This document shows positions 6,991 through 14,042 of a stretch of 64,000 nucleotides of DNA, piece by piece (within the stretch, counting starts at the first letter, position 1; the number at the start of each line of letters is the position of its first letter). The stretch lies in the NCBI GenBank assembly GCA_002362385.1, contig DEUB01000029.1:186001-250000 (forward strand). The letters run 5' to 3'. The DNA comes from Lachnospiraceae bacterium UBA3273 (GTDB lineage Bacteria; Bacillota; Clostridia; Lachnospirales; Lachnospiraceae). Made by a program: the position numbers and the translations under genes. A model generated the notes under the pieces. It had not been told where the DNA came from, did no database searches, and saw nothing but the letters and a program-made list of their open reading frames with translations.

Positions 6991-7021
6991 AAAAAACAGC
7001 CCCAGCCATTACGGCCAGGGC
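6991..7021 (-). terminator. Rho-independent terminator of the late/lysis operon
   Basis: On the minus strand GCCCTGGCC, loop GTAAT, GGCTGGGGC form a 9-bp GC-rich stem followed by TGTTTTTT. It lies 8 bases after the stop of the last lysis-region gene (7029). It ends the long late transcript. Confidence 0.85.
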
Positions 7022-7028
7022 CTATCTT

Positions 7029-7202
7029 TTATTCCTCCGAATTTATAAAATCCTTGCAGTCCAGCTCACGGTATGCCTTTTCAAAGGCAGACTTCGGACT
7101 CCATGATTCATACCCATCCGGATATTTCACCCGGTACCCAGGGCGTCCGTTCCTCTCCTGTGGCTCCGCTTTCACGATTTTCACACCGATGTAATTCTTC
7201 AT
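7029..7202 (-). CDS. Small hypothetical protein at the end of the lysis cassette, 57 aa
   Basis: Frame starting MKNYIGVKIVKAEPQERNG, continuing GYRVKYPDGYESWSPKSAFEKAYREL. AAGGAGGAAAG precedes the ATG, which lies 9 bp beyond the endolysin stop. The KIVKAEP...GY.VKYPDGY.SWSPK pattern is common in Firmicutes phages, where it is uncharacterised. It is the last gene before the late terminator. Confidence 0.65.
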   Translation of the reverse strand: MKNYIGVKIVKAEPQERNGRPGYRVKYPDGYESWSPKSAFEKAYRELDCKDFINSEE

Positions 7203-7211
7203 CTTTCCTCC

Positions 7212-8771
7212 TTACTTTTTCAGATATCCGATATGGCTGAACCCGGTATAAAGCACGCCGTCTATTGCCACCTGGATATACAGCCACTTCGTTCCGTTTG
7301 CGACATTGTAGTACCCATAGCAATTTACGCTTGTACCTTTCGGGATCAGCGCCAGGGCCTTCTTATTGCTCCCGGCCCCATTACGGAGATAGAGGTTTGC
7401 CGTTGTCTTGTAGCTCCCGGCAACACCCTTGTCATACTTCTGTGCGGATTCTGTTGCCGTTACTTTCTTCTCTGTCGGCTGGGACTGATTCTGCGTTTCG
7501 GTCTTAGGCTTTGCTGCGGAACCGTTCAGAATCTCATTGACCTTCGCCTGCACTGTGGCATAATCATATCCAGCAGCTGTCAGCTTTGTTTTTCTCGCCT
7601 CTCCTGTTCCCCAGGCACCCGCAATAACCTCACGGGCCACCGCTGTAACATCCTTATTTCCGGATGATGTTGCAGGCTTTACCGCATTATCGGAGTATTT
7701 CGGGGTAATAAATCCCCTGATGTACTTTCCGTTAATGGAAACGGTACGCTTTTTCACCTGGTTACTGTAGTTGCCCTCGACAACCACAAAGTAGCCTGCG
7801 GACGGATAAACCTCTGTTACAGTACCCACATGATCCGGAGCGCCGGTATTGTCGCCCGCTCCGCTGTCCTGCCAATCGTAGAGAACGGCATCACCAGGCT
7901 TTGGAACATATCCGTCATTCTCTACCCACACCCCCATTTTCTTGGCCTGCTCGATCAGATAATAACAGCTGATTTCCACCGGCATGATTGCGGTATATCC
8001 GAGCTTTACCGCAAGTGCGGACCAGGTGCAGGCGCACCACGCCCATCCATACTGCATCCTTGTGCCTCTCGGAAAGCTCTTCTGCGCATTGTAAATGTCG
8101 ATGATAGACTTATAACTGCCGTCAGCCTCTTTCTTGCCGATCCAGCTGTTTACAAGGTCTACCACCTTCTGCCTTGAATATCCCATATTTGATCCCTCCT
8201 GTTTTGGTTTGCCGGATGATCCGGCATATTTCTCATAATACTTCTGGCCGTAACCAGCCCTCTTTACCTTTACTGCCTCGCTCTGATCCTCTGGACTTTC
8301 AAATTTTTCCAGAACAATGTCTGATGCTTCACGGACTGAGGATGCCGTTTTCAACGCATTCAAAACAGTCTTATATCTTGCACTGAGTTCCTTGAACAGA
8401 TATTCAAGCTGCGCCTCCAGGTCCCCAATAGATACGCCTTTGGACTTCACATAATCGTATAAGCCGGCTTTCCGTTCAGCAAACGTCCATTGTGGCAGGC
8501 CATAGCCGTATTGTTTGCCGGGAAGAGGATGCAGAAATTCCTCTCTGCTGATTTTCCCGCTGTCAACGGCTGCTGTATAGCTCTCATCTGTGCAGTAAAG
8601 CTTTCCGGCATCCTTTAGCCGTCTTTCGCACAGATTTTCAAGATTTTTGGGGTTCAGCCCACTCTCTGCGTCCAGATTCCCCATAAGGGCGGCAACGCCA
8701 TAAGCATTGCCAACCCTCGCCATTGAAAAATTCCATATTTGTTCTTCTGCGGTTTTCCCTATAAGCGACAT
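7212..8771 (-). CDS. Modular endolysin: lysozyme-like, CHAP, CW_7-like and SH3 domains
   Basis: This 519-residue protein degrades host peptidoglycan at the end of the lytic cycle. Residues 5-185 resemble phage tail-tip lysozyme (GNLDAESGLNP with a candidate catalytic Glu36, and YGYGLPQWT at 88-96). About 197-365 is a CHAP amidase/peptidase (WCACTWSAL near 245-252, PDHVGTV, VEGNYS). About 373-412 resembles a CW_7 wall-binding repeat (VAREVIAGAWGTGEARK). About 440-519 is SH3-like. An internal ATG at 8186 (residue 196) has its own AGGAGG, so a CHAP-only form of about 324 residues is likely as well. It follows the holin gene. No signal peptide, so release depends on the holin. Confidence 0.85.
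   Translation of the reverse strand: MSLIGKTAEEQIWNFSMARVGNAYGVAALMGNLDAESGLNPKNLENLCERRLKDAGKLYCTDESYTAAVDSGKISREEFLHPLPGKQYGYGLPQWTFAERKAGLYDYVKSKGVSIGDLEAQLEYLFKELSARYKTVLNALKTASSVREASDIVLEKFESPEDQSEAVKVKRAGYGQKYYEKYAGSSGKPKQEGSNMGYSRQKVVDLVNSWIGKKEADGSYKSIIDIYNAQKSFPRGTRMQYGWAWCACTWSALAVKLGYTAIMPVEISCYYLIEQAKKMGVWVENDGYVPKPGDAVLYDWQDSGAGDNTGAPDHVGTVTEVYPSAGYFVVVEGNYSNQVKKRTVSINGKYIRGFITPKYSDNAVKPATSSGNKDVTAVAREVIAGAWGTGEARKTKLTAAGYDYATVQAKVNEILNGSAAKPKTETQNQSQPTEKKVTATESAQKYDKGVAGSYKTTANLYLRNGAGSNKKALALIPKGTSVNCYGYYNVANGTKWLYIQVAIDGVLYTGFSHIGYLKK
8187..8200 (-). promoter_or_regulatory. Internal ribosome binding site within the endolysin gene
   Basis: AGGAGG (8200-8195) lies 8 bases before ATG 8186 (MGYSRQKVV), exactly at the junction between the lysozyme-like and CHAP domains. 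Some clostridial and enterococcal phage endolysins make a second, shorter product from an internal start of this kind. Confidence 0.6.
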
Positions 8772-8783
8772 ACTACCGCCTCC

Positions 8784-9143
8784 TTATTCTGCAGCGCCCG
8801 GCGCATCATCTACTGTCTCGATAACGACACCGGCATTTTCTTCAATCTTCATCTGCTTAACCGCCGCCTCGATCAGTACATCCAGCTGTTCATCAGACAG
8901 AGCTATATTTTTTGCCATCAGGATTTCCTTCAGAAACTCCGTCACATAGGCTTTCTTATCCTTCCCGCCCTGCTCCCAAAGAACCTGCTGTGCCTTCAGT
9001 ACCGCATACCTGGCCCACTTCTCAGCTGTAGCCAGCTTATCGGCACCGATTTTCTCCTTCATCCACGGAACCAGGTACCTTGTGATAACCAGCACCGCCA
9101 CCATAACCACCACTTTGATAATCTCAAAAAGAATTTCGTTCAT
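8784..9143 (-). CDS. Phage holin, LLH-like
   Basis: A 119-residue protein with one N-terminal membrane segment (IIKVVVMVAVLVITRYLV) followed by a charged helical domain with EKWARYAVLKAQQ and MAKNIALSDEQLDVLIEAAVK. This layout matches the LLH/phage_holin_6 family, which permeabilises the membrane to release endolysin. It overlaps the upstream membrane-protein gene by 20 bp and precedes the endolysin. Confidence 0.8.
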   Translation of the reverse strand: MNEILFEIIKVVVMVAVLVITRYLVPWMKEKIGADKLATAEKWARYAVLKAQQVLWEQGGKDKKAYVTEFLKEILMAKNIALSDEQLDVLIEAAVKQMKIEENAGVVIETVDDAPGAAE

Positions 9144-9459
9144 CTGTCATTTCCTCGCTTTCCCTTGAATTTGCCGATTTCTCAGCCTGCTTTTCCTCCT
9201 GCTCCCACTGATGCTCTCTCCGTCTGTCCTTATTGGTCCGAATCCATCCACAGATGCCGCACTCGCCTATTGTAGCCGCTATGACCGCACATGCGTATGA
9301 TTCCGGAATCATTCCCTGCTCCCGGAAGATACAAAGCATCTGCCAGTTAAACCAAACAAAAAAGGCACCGACCAGAATCAAAATCAGATTCAGCGTGCCT
9401 ATCCTGCCTATGACTTCCTTTAATTTTCTCAGCGGGCGGAGCTTTTTTCTTTTCTTCAT
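9124..9459 (-). CDS. Membrane protein of the lysis module, 111 aa
   Basis: Start chosen at 9459 (MKKRKKLRPLRKLKEV) because the frame further upstream only shadows the XhlA-like gene; AGAAAGGGCAGG precedes it. Two hydrophobic stretches (LNLILILVGAFFVWF and YACAVIAATIGECGICGWI) are followed by a long charged cytoplasmic-type tail. Placed between XhlA-like and holin genes, it may be an additional holin or antiholin, but no family was recognised. Confidence 0.6.
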   Translation of the reverse strand: MKKRKKLRPLRKLKEVIGRIGTLNLILILVGAFFVWFNWQMLCIFREQGMIPESYACAVIAATIGECGICGWIRTNKDRRREHQWEQEEKQAEKSANSRESEEMTDERNSF

Positions 9460-9473
9460 GAACCTGCCCTTTC

Positions 9474-9803
9474 TTACAATCCAATCTTTGCAAAAACGAT
9501 AGCCAGGATTGCGCCCAATATGGCGGTTCCGATATATGCCATCGCCTTGCGCCATTTCTCGCCGTCCCTGCTCTCGATTTGCTCCAGACGTTTGCTCTGC
9601 TGCTCCTGGACTTTCAGCATATTCTCCATGTTGGCCGCCAGCTTTTCGGTGGACGCAGCCAGGTTGGATATTTCCCGAATGCTGTCCTCCAGGATTCCGA
9701 TACGATGATTCTGCCGGTCATTTTCCTCTTTCAGCCGGTCATTCTCAGACTCCATCAGCTGTCTGAAAGCCTCCAGTTCCCTATGAGTTACCGGATTATC
9801 CAT
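9474..9803 (-). CDS. XhlA-like haemolysin/holin-associated protein
   Basis: Start at 9803 (MDNPVTHRELEAFRQL) follows AAGGAGGTAGC. A long coiled coil (residues 10-80) ends in one membrane helix (AMAYIGTAILGAILAIVFAKIGL region), the classic XhlA layout of PBSX-type phages. XhlA works with the holin in host lysis. Confidence 0.75.
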   Translation of the reverse strand: MDNPVTHRELEAFRQLMESENDRLKEENDRQNHRIGILEDSIREISNLAASTEKLAANMENMLKVQEQQSKRLEQIESRDGEKWRKAMAYIGTAILGAILAIVFAKIGL

Positions 9804-9808
9804 TTGTG

Positions 9809-10090
9809 CTACCTCCTTTCCACAACTGTAGATGCAATATCCCGGAACTCTGCCGGTACACATGACGCATCCAGGTTGTATTCTTCCAATAATTCCGTTA
9901 TGACGGACGAAAGAATGGCATCCGCAACCGGATTCTTTCCCGGTATGTACGAATGCCAAACAAGATGATTATGCAAATTAAACAATGTTATCTCGTTTTC
10001 TTCCGTCATTTCCAGATGCAGGTCCTCAAACGCCTTTTCCAGCCTGTCAAAATCGAAAATTTCTTCATGGCTGATTCTCTTACTCTGCAT
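9809..10090 (-). CDS. Hypothetical phage protein, 93 aa
   Basis: Start at 10090 (MQSKRISHEEIFDFDRL), supported by GAGGAAAG upstream and overlap with the end of the preceding gene; the longer frame is a shadow. It contains a histidine-rich core (NLHNHLVWHSYIPG) and an acidic helical end. It lies between the DGR reverse transcriptase and the lysis genes. Function unknown. Confidence 0.55.
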   Translation of the reverse strand: MQSKRISHEEIFDFDRLEKAFEDLHLEMTEENEITLFNLHNHLVWHSYIPGKNPVADAILSSVITELLEEYNLDASCVPAEFRDIASTVVERR

Positions 10091-10301
10091 CTTCACTTTC
10101 CTCGCCTTCCCCGATAGTCTCCAGCTCTGCCTCCAGCTCATTGATCTTGTCTCTGAGTGCCTGTCTCTGCTGTTTGGTATCTTCATAATCCGTTGCAGAA
10201 ATCTGGCCCTCGGCAAACTTCAAAGCCTTGTAATCGGTACTCGTGAGAATCTGCTTTAACCCTGCAATCTCAGACTCGATTGCTCTTTTTCTATCATCCA
10301 T
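10080..10301 (-). CDS. Coiled-coil tail-region protein, 73 aa
   Basis: Start at 10301 (MDDRKRAIESEIAGLKQIL) follows AAAGGAGGTG and overlaps the end of the reverse transcriptase by 8 bp. It is helical with a strongly acidic end (GEGEESEDAE). Small coiled-coil proteins of this kind often follow tail-fibre genes in Firmicutes phages; the function is unknown. It is coupled to the DGR cassette, but nothing shows that it takes part in it. Confidence 0.55.
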   Translation of the reverse strand: MDDRKRAIESEIAGLKQILTSTDYKALKFAEGQISATDYEDTKQQRQALRDKINELEAELETIGEGEESEDAE

Positions 10302-11481
10302 GCTGCACACCTCCTTTCATCCAGGATTCTATGAATAACGAGTCATACAATTTATCCATTGAATGAATCGTTTTCCTAGCATTTCTGTATTTCATGCTGC
10401 CCCGCCATGAACTGTATGAGCACCGGATGTCGTCAAATGTCATGATTCCTGCATCCAGTAATTTTTTCTGCTTTTTCAGTTTTCTTCTTTCCCTGACTAC
10501 TGATTTATGGCAAGGCTTTCTGATTATCTTTCCAGTATCCGTTAGATATATCTGTGTTTTTAGGTATGTAAAACCATGTGATAATTTCACAATCCTCGTC
10601 TTTTCCTCGTTTATAGTAATTTTAAGTTTGTCGCATATCTTCCGGATTTCCTCCAGATAGAGCATAAGATTCTCCTTTCTCAGAGAAATCAAATAGGAGT
10701 CGTCATTATACCTGCCATACCCATGTATTCTGAGTTTCTCCTTTATGTAGTGATCCATTGGGCTAGGAACTGTAATCGCCAGCGTTTGATTGACCTCACT
10801 GCCGAGTCCCAGGCCCTTATGTGCCTCTTCCTCCGGTAGATTTTTGACTTTTACATTATACTCATAGTAAGCATCCACAAATAAATTCGTAAGCCAGATT
10901 ATCCCAGGATCATCAAAAGCCTTTGCAATGATTTCTTTTACCACTCCATGATCGATACTTCCAAAATAATCCTTAAAATCCAGCAACAATATATACCCCT
11001 CAGTTCCATATCTCCTATAATGCCAGCGCAAATGCCTCACCAATCTTTTCATGGCGTGTCCCGTCCCCATACCTTTCCTGCTGGCTCCATTGTCATAAAT
11101 CAGCGACCTAGTAAGCACCGGTATCAAAGCGTTCTGGTTGAGCGATTTCTGCGGCACCCTTTCGGAGAAGTGGACGCTCATAATCTTCCGCAGCTTTCCC
11201 CTCTCCATGAGATTAAAACATATAAAACCTTTCCGGATGTCCTTGTGATAGACCAGATTTCTGTTTATGGCCGCAACATTCGTCAGCCTTCTCAGCATAA
11301 ACCTCTGGACGCTGGCCTTGTACTTTACCCCTTTAGCGGCTTGTTTGGCGGCCCCCGACAAAGCATTCCTGCTGATAACTTTGTAATAATCTCCATACGT
11401 TTCTAAAACCTTCTTTCGCTTAGAATCACGCCTGGCTTTTCTGCGCTTATATCTTGCCTCGTGTCTTTCTTCACTTGTCAT
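10294..11481 (-). CDS. Diversity-generating retroelement reverse transcriptase
   Basis: A 395-residue group II-like reverse transcriptase that would copy the TR RNA with adenine-specific errors and so rewrite VR. Visible: a basic N-terminus; NGASRKGMGTGHA (131-143), matching the DGR-RT RKGxGT region; motif A LLLDFKDYF with Asp168; LGSEVNQ (226-232) at the place of the DGR signature GxxxSQ, with Asn for Ser; and the catalytic YNDD (258-261). Thumb/basic tail follows. No maturase, RNase H or integrase domain is seen, unlike group II introns and retroelements. It is the last element of the target-avd-TR-RT order. A retron or Abi RT is less likely because of the TR/VR pair. Confidence 0.93.
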   Translation of the reverse strand: MTSEERHEARYKRRKARRDSKRKKVLETYGDYYKVISRNALSGAAKQAAKGVKYKASVQRFMLRRLTNVAAINRNLVYHKDIRKGFICFNLMERGKLRKIMSVHFSERVPQKSLNQNALIPVLTRSLIYDNGASRKGMGTGHAMKRLVRHLRWHYRRYGTEGYILLLDFKDYFGSIDHGVVKEIIAKAFDDPGIIWLTNLFVDAYYEYNVKVKNLPEEEAHKGLGLGSEVNQTLAITVPSPMDHYIKEKLRIHGYGRYNDDSYLISLRKENLMLYLEEIRKICDKLKITINEEKTRIVKLSHGFTYLKTQIYLTDTGKIIRKPCHKSVVRERRKLKKQKKLLDAGIMTFDDIRCSYSSWRGSMKYRNARKTIHSMDKLYDSLFIESWMKGGVQHG

Positions 11482-11754
11482 AACCTAAACCACCGCTTTC
11501 AGCTACAATAAAAATGGTACCCGGTACGGCACAGCCCTGTGTAAGCAGCCTTATGGTGGCACCAGCCGCATAGGACAACGGGCATGAAATGCAGGCTATC
11601 CACCAATCCCGCACCATGCAAGCAGCGTCCGCCCGGTCACATCCAGGTACATATTCACGAACATTTCTGCCCGATGGCTTATCCTCTCCTTCCATCCACC
11701 TGGCACTGATTTCGGAGTACCATAAAGGCAAAACCTACTCTGACTGACCTTTGG
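11482..11754 (-). ncRNA. TR-to-RT spacer of the DGR (probable 3' part of the template RNA)
   Basis: 273 bp between the template repeat and the RT start with no convincing gene. In the studied Bordetella phage DGR the RNA just downstream of TR is needed for priming and cDNA synthesis, so this stretch probably has that role. Short open frames here lack ribosome sites and good coding structure. The role is inferred from position. Confidence 0.6.
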
Positions 11755-11881
11755 TGGAATCAGACGGGCACCCGATTCGCATTGGACGCGTTCCAGTTGT
11801 TGGCATTGCCGTTGTTGTTGACATTGCACGCATTCGTCGAATTGCCAGACCTCACAGACGCAAGCCACCAGTTGCACCGAC
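11755..11881 (-). repeat. DGR template repeat (TR)
   Basis: A 127-bp copy of VR. In sense direction its frame carries 13 AAC/AAT codons and a TGA near the 3' end. Comparison with VR at 12476-12602 gives 17 differences, all at TR adenines (plus-strand T at 11755, 11760, 11776, 11777, 11783, 11797, 11798, 11800, 11801, 11806, 11816, 11818, 11824, 11825, 11834, 11843, 11873). Identity stops abruptly at both ends. TR begins about 42 bp after the avd stop. Confidence 0.95.
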
Positions 11882-11923
11882 ACAGAGTTTACAGAGGATA
11901 TCCAATATATGTACGAGCCAGGA

Positions 11924-12397
11924 TTATTTCCCGGCCCGGCCATTGTCTGATTTACTCCAGTTAATGATTTTCCCTACGATATTGCTGAGGGTATCTGTGA
12001 TTCCCCTCATGTTTTCCTCGGTAGCGCCGCTACATTCCTCGCAAATATCAATTAACTGCTGCTGGAGGATATTGCAATAGGACAGCGCCCTGGCCTGCAA
12101 TTCCCCTCTCTTCTTTACCTTTTCTTCATCCGGTACTTTATCGTCCAGCCATATATCATTTGCCATAGATACGCAGTCCCGGATGCTCCTTGCGTAATCT
12201 ACCGCAGGCTTTCCGTTGAAATATCTCCATTTCTTCGGAACATACGACTCGTTCATCACATATACCGTTACTTTGTGTTTCAGCTCATTCGCCAGTGTGA
12301 GGGTATCAAATTTTGTATCTACCCTATTCCTCCGGTAATTGTTGCCGTATGTGTATTTGGTATTCTTGCTTTTATTTTTCCCTTCTTCTGCCGCCAT
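11924..12397 (-). CDS. avd: Avd-like accessory variability determinant
   Basis: A 157-residue, mainly helical, basic protein between the target gene and TR, exactly where Avd lies in Bordetella-type DGRs. Avd is a four-helix-bundle protein that binds the RT and the template RNA and is needed for mutagenic homing. Here, after a basic lysine/asparagine-rich N-terminus, four helical segments can be drawn (about 30-50, 60-85, 90-120, 125-150; e.g. DTLTLANELKHKVTVYVM and RALSYCNILQQQLIDICEEC). Start follows AAAGGGAGAAAAC. The assignment rests on size, fold pattern and position. Confidence 0.8.
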   Translation of the reverse strand: MAAEEGKNKSKNTKYTYGNNYRRNRVDTKFDTLTLANELKHKVTVYVMNESYVPKKWRYFNGKPAVDYARSIRDCVSMANDIWLDDKVPDEEKVKKRGELQARALSYCNILQQQLIDICEECSGATEENMRGITDTLSNIVGKIINWSKSDNGRAGK

Positions 12398-12419
12398 GTT
12401 TTCTCCCTTTCAAAAGAAT

Positions 12420-12438
12420 GGGGGCCACAAGGGCCCCC
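12420..12438 (-). terminator. GC-rich hairpin after VR (DGR hairpin and/or terminator)
   Basis: GGGGGCC, loop CTTGT, GGCCCCC: a perfect 7-bp GC stem 24 bases after the target stop codon, followed by ATTCTTTT. DGRs often have a hairpin or cruciform just downstream of VR that stimulates homing. The sequence also fits a weak terminator. Both roles are possible. Confidence 0.65.
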
Positions 12439-12462
12439 GATTAAACGATTTTATGATTGGCG

Positions 12463-13317
12463 CTACGCTTTGATACGGAAGCAGACGGGCACCCGAAGCG
12501 CATCGGACGCGTTCCAGGAGGAGGCAGTGCCGTTGTCGGTGACACCGCACGCATCCGTCGAATCGCCAGACCTCACAGACGCAAGCCACCAGTAGCACCG
12601 ACTTCCGCCGTGACCGGCGCCTTTGATGCGGTTCAGCCAGCTGTTGGCAAAAATAGGATACTGCATTGCCTGCCCCTGTCCATACCCTTTGGTTGCCCAC
12701 ACAACCGATCCGAATACCTCATACTCATGCGGTACCCATAACAGCCCTATGTCCTTCCATTCCCATCCTGTCGAATCCGTCAGCGCACCGCTTGCGGAGT
12801 ATCTTGTCTCCATAAGCGATCTCTTTGTCACAATATGGTTTTTCACCGCCTGCGGTAAATGGCTGGAAAGTGTTGCAAGCCATGTATGCAGGTTACTCAC
12901 CATATATGGACAACCATCTGTGGCATTTCCGTTATTGTTGTTCGTGGTGTTCCACTGAACCGTTTCCGAAAAACAATCCCGGCTGATGAAATCAATGTGA
13001 TGTCCTAATCCCTGGTCTGTCGTATTGGTATAGACATCAATACCGGCCACCTGCATTTGCACCGTCTCATTCTTTACCGTAATCGGGATATAATCACCGA
13101 CATAAATTCCAGCGTAATTCCCCGCCGTAATCCTCGCGTGAATCCAGGCCCACGCATCGGTATAATTCGCAATCTCATTTGCAAATACCACCGTGAGGTC
13201 CCGCCCCTTGTATAATCCGTTTGTCTGCTGGAGCAGCAAACCCACATCATCCCTGGCCTGAGAGTCCTCGATTTGTCTCAGCACTCCGCCGACTTCCATT
13301 TCTTTAATAGTTGACAT
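12463..13317 (-). CDS. DGR variable target protein, tail-tip receptor-binding candidate
   Basis: A 284-residue protein following the baseplate and tail-fibre genes. The N-terminal part (1-90) probably attaches it to the fibre. The C-terminal part has the WWLASVRSG...DALRVPVCF pattern of the DUF6273/formylglycine-enzyme-like C-type-lectin fold used by DGR targets. VR spans about residues 239-281. Diversified codons show Tyr, Asp, Gly, Thr, Ser and Leu where TR has Asn codons. WWLASVRSG, WNAS and RVPV form the invariant frame. Start follows AGGAGGTAAGAGA. Likely role: binding of variable host surface ligands (inferred from position and the mechanism of DGR phages). Confidence 0.88.
   Translation of the reverse strand: MSTIKEMEVGGVLRQIEDSQARDDVGLLLQQTNGLYKGRDLTVVFANEIANYTDAWAWIHARITAGNYAGIYVGDYIPITVKNETVQMQVAGIDVYTNTTDQGLGHHIDFISRDCFSETVQWNTTNNNNGNATDGCPYMVSNLHTWLATLSSHLPQAVKNHIVTKRSLMETRYSASGALTDSTGWEWKDIGLLWVPHEYEVFGSVVWATKGYGQGQAMQYPIFANSWLNRIKGAGHGGSRCYWWLASVRSGDSTDACGVTDNGTASSWNASDALRVPVCFRIKA
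12476..12602 (-). repeat. DGR variable repeat (VR) with IMH-like 3' end
   Basis: Located at the 3' end of the target gene, ending 11 bases before the stop codon. The 3' part CGGGTGCCCGTCTG is unchanged between TR and VR and GC-rich, as expected for the initiation-of-mutagenic-homing (IMH) zone, and CGGG-TG-CCCG can fold back. 17 of the 30 A positions differ from TR; none of the 97 others does. Confidence 0.95.
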
Positions 13318-13331
13318 TCTCTTACCTCCTG

Positions 13332-13619
13332 TTAAATTGCAACCTCCAATACCAGGGAACCGTCCTCAAAACTGCCCATTCCTTCCGGTACCGTCAGCTT
13401 GCCATTGTCGAAATTAAAAGGGAGCAGATTCACAACCCGCCCCCTGTCGCTGTCATACGAATATGCCAGCATCTTCTCGATCAACCCCCGGTTACTCAAT
13501 GTGTTCTGCAACAGCTGTGTCGGCGCCATGTTGATATTGTCCGCATGTGCCGGGTCCGTTGTTTCCACAATCTGAATCGCATCAGCAAATACCGGGCTGG
13601 TGTTCTTGTACTCTTTCAT
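13332..13619 (-). CDS. Tail-fibre-associated hypothetical protein, 95 aa
   Basis: Starts MKEYKNTSPVFADAIQIVE; contains DPAHADNINMAPTQLLQNTL and ends with a beta-rich segment (GSLVLEVAI). Proteins with NxxPTxxLxxN-type segments sit between fibre subunits in Firmicutes phages and may trimerise. It lies 14 bp before the DGR target and may connect that protein to the fibre (inference). Confidence 0.6.
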   Translation of the reverse strand: MKEYKNTSPVFADAIQIVETTDPAHADNINMAPTQLLQNTLSNRGLIEKMLAYSYDSDRGRVVNLLPFNFDNGKLTVPEGMGSFEDGSLVLEVAI

Positions 13620-13646
13620 GCTGTCTCCTTTCCTCTAAGGCACTCC

Positions 13647-14042
13647 TTAGAAAATATCATCCAGCGTGTAGGTCTGCTCGACATCATCATCCTTGCCTTT
13701 CCGCTTGAAAGTCTTAATGCAGACCACATCACCTTCTGAGTCGTACAAGCCGATCTCACTGATTTCCTCTCCCGCAAGCTCGCTTTCTGTCAGCGTACAT
13801 TCATATCTGCAGGTTGTATCTGCAGGAAAGCTATACCCGTCAAGTTCCTTACGGAAGATTTCATTGGTAAGACCGCTCTGCGATTCTGTAGGCGGTATGA
13901 CATTGCCGCTTGCATCCACGCCGCCGTCTCCAAACACCATGCCTACAATCTTAGGGAGCTGGATTGCGCCCGCCCTGGCCTTGACGAGTTTCTCCCTGGA
14001 CTTCTTAGTGATGATTACATTTTTATTTTTCTCTGTACTCAC
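13647..14042 (-). CDS. Tail-fibre/collar-like protein, 131 aa
   Basis: The middle has FGDGGVDASGNVIPP and SELAGEEISEIGLYDSEGD, features of the N-terminal tail-collar fibre domain (DUF3751-like) that attaches fibres to the baseplate. It overlaps the XkdU-like gene by 4 bp. It is much shorter than full fibres, so the fibre here is probably assembled from this protein, the 95-residue protein and the DGR target. Confidence 0.7.
   Translation of the reverse strand: MSTEKNKNVIITKKSREKLVKARAGAIQLPKIVGMVFGDGGVDASGNVIPPTESQSGLTNEIFRKELDGYSFPADTTCRYECTLTESELAGEEISEIGLYDSEGDVVCIKTFKRKGKDDDVEQTYTLDDIF

Noticed and set aside
9474..9959. Longer N-terminal version of the XhlA-like protein
   Set aside because: The first 52 residues are a cysteine-rich shadow of the preceding gene; a strong ribosome site sits before ATG 9803.
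11471..11731. 86-codon frame between TR and RT
   Set aside because: No ribosome site, unusual composition; the stretch is better explained as the 3' spacer of the DGR RNA.
11596..11943. Open frame of 115 codons across TR and its flanks
   Set aside because: It reads TR in a different frame from the target, has no ribosome site and is explained as a shadow of the template region.
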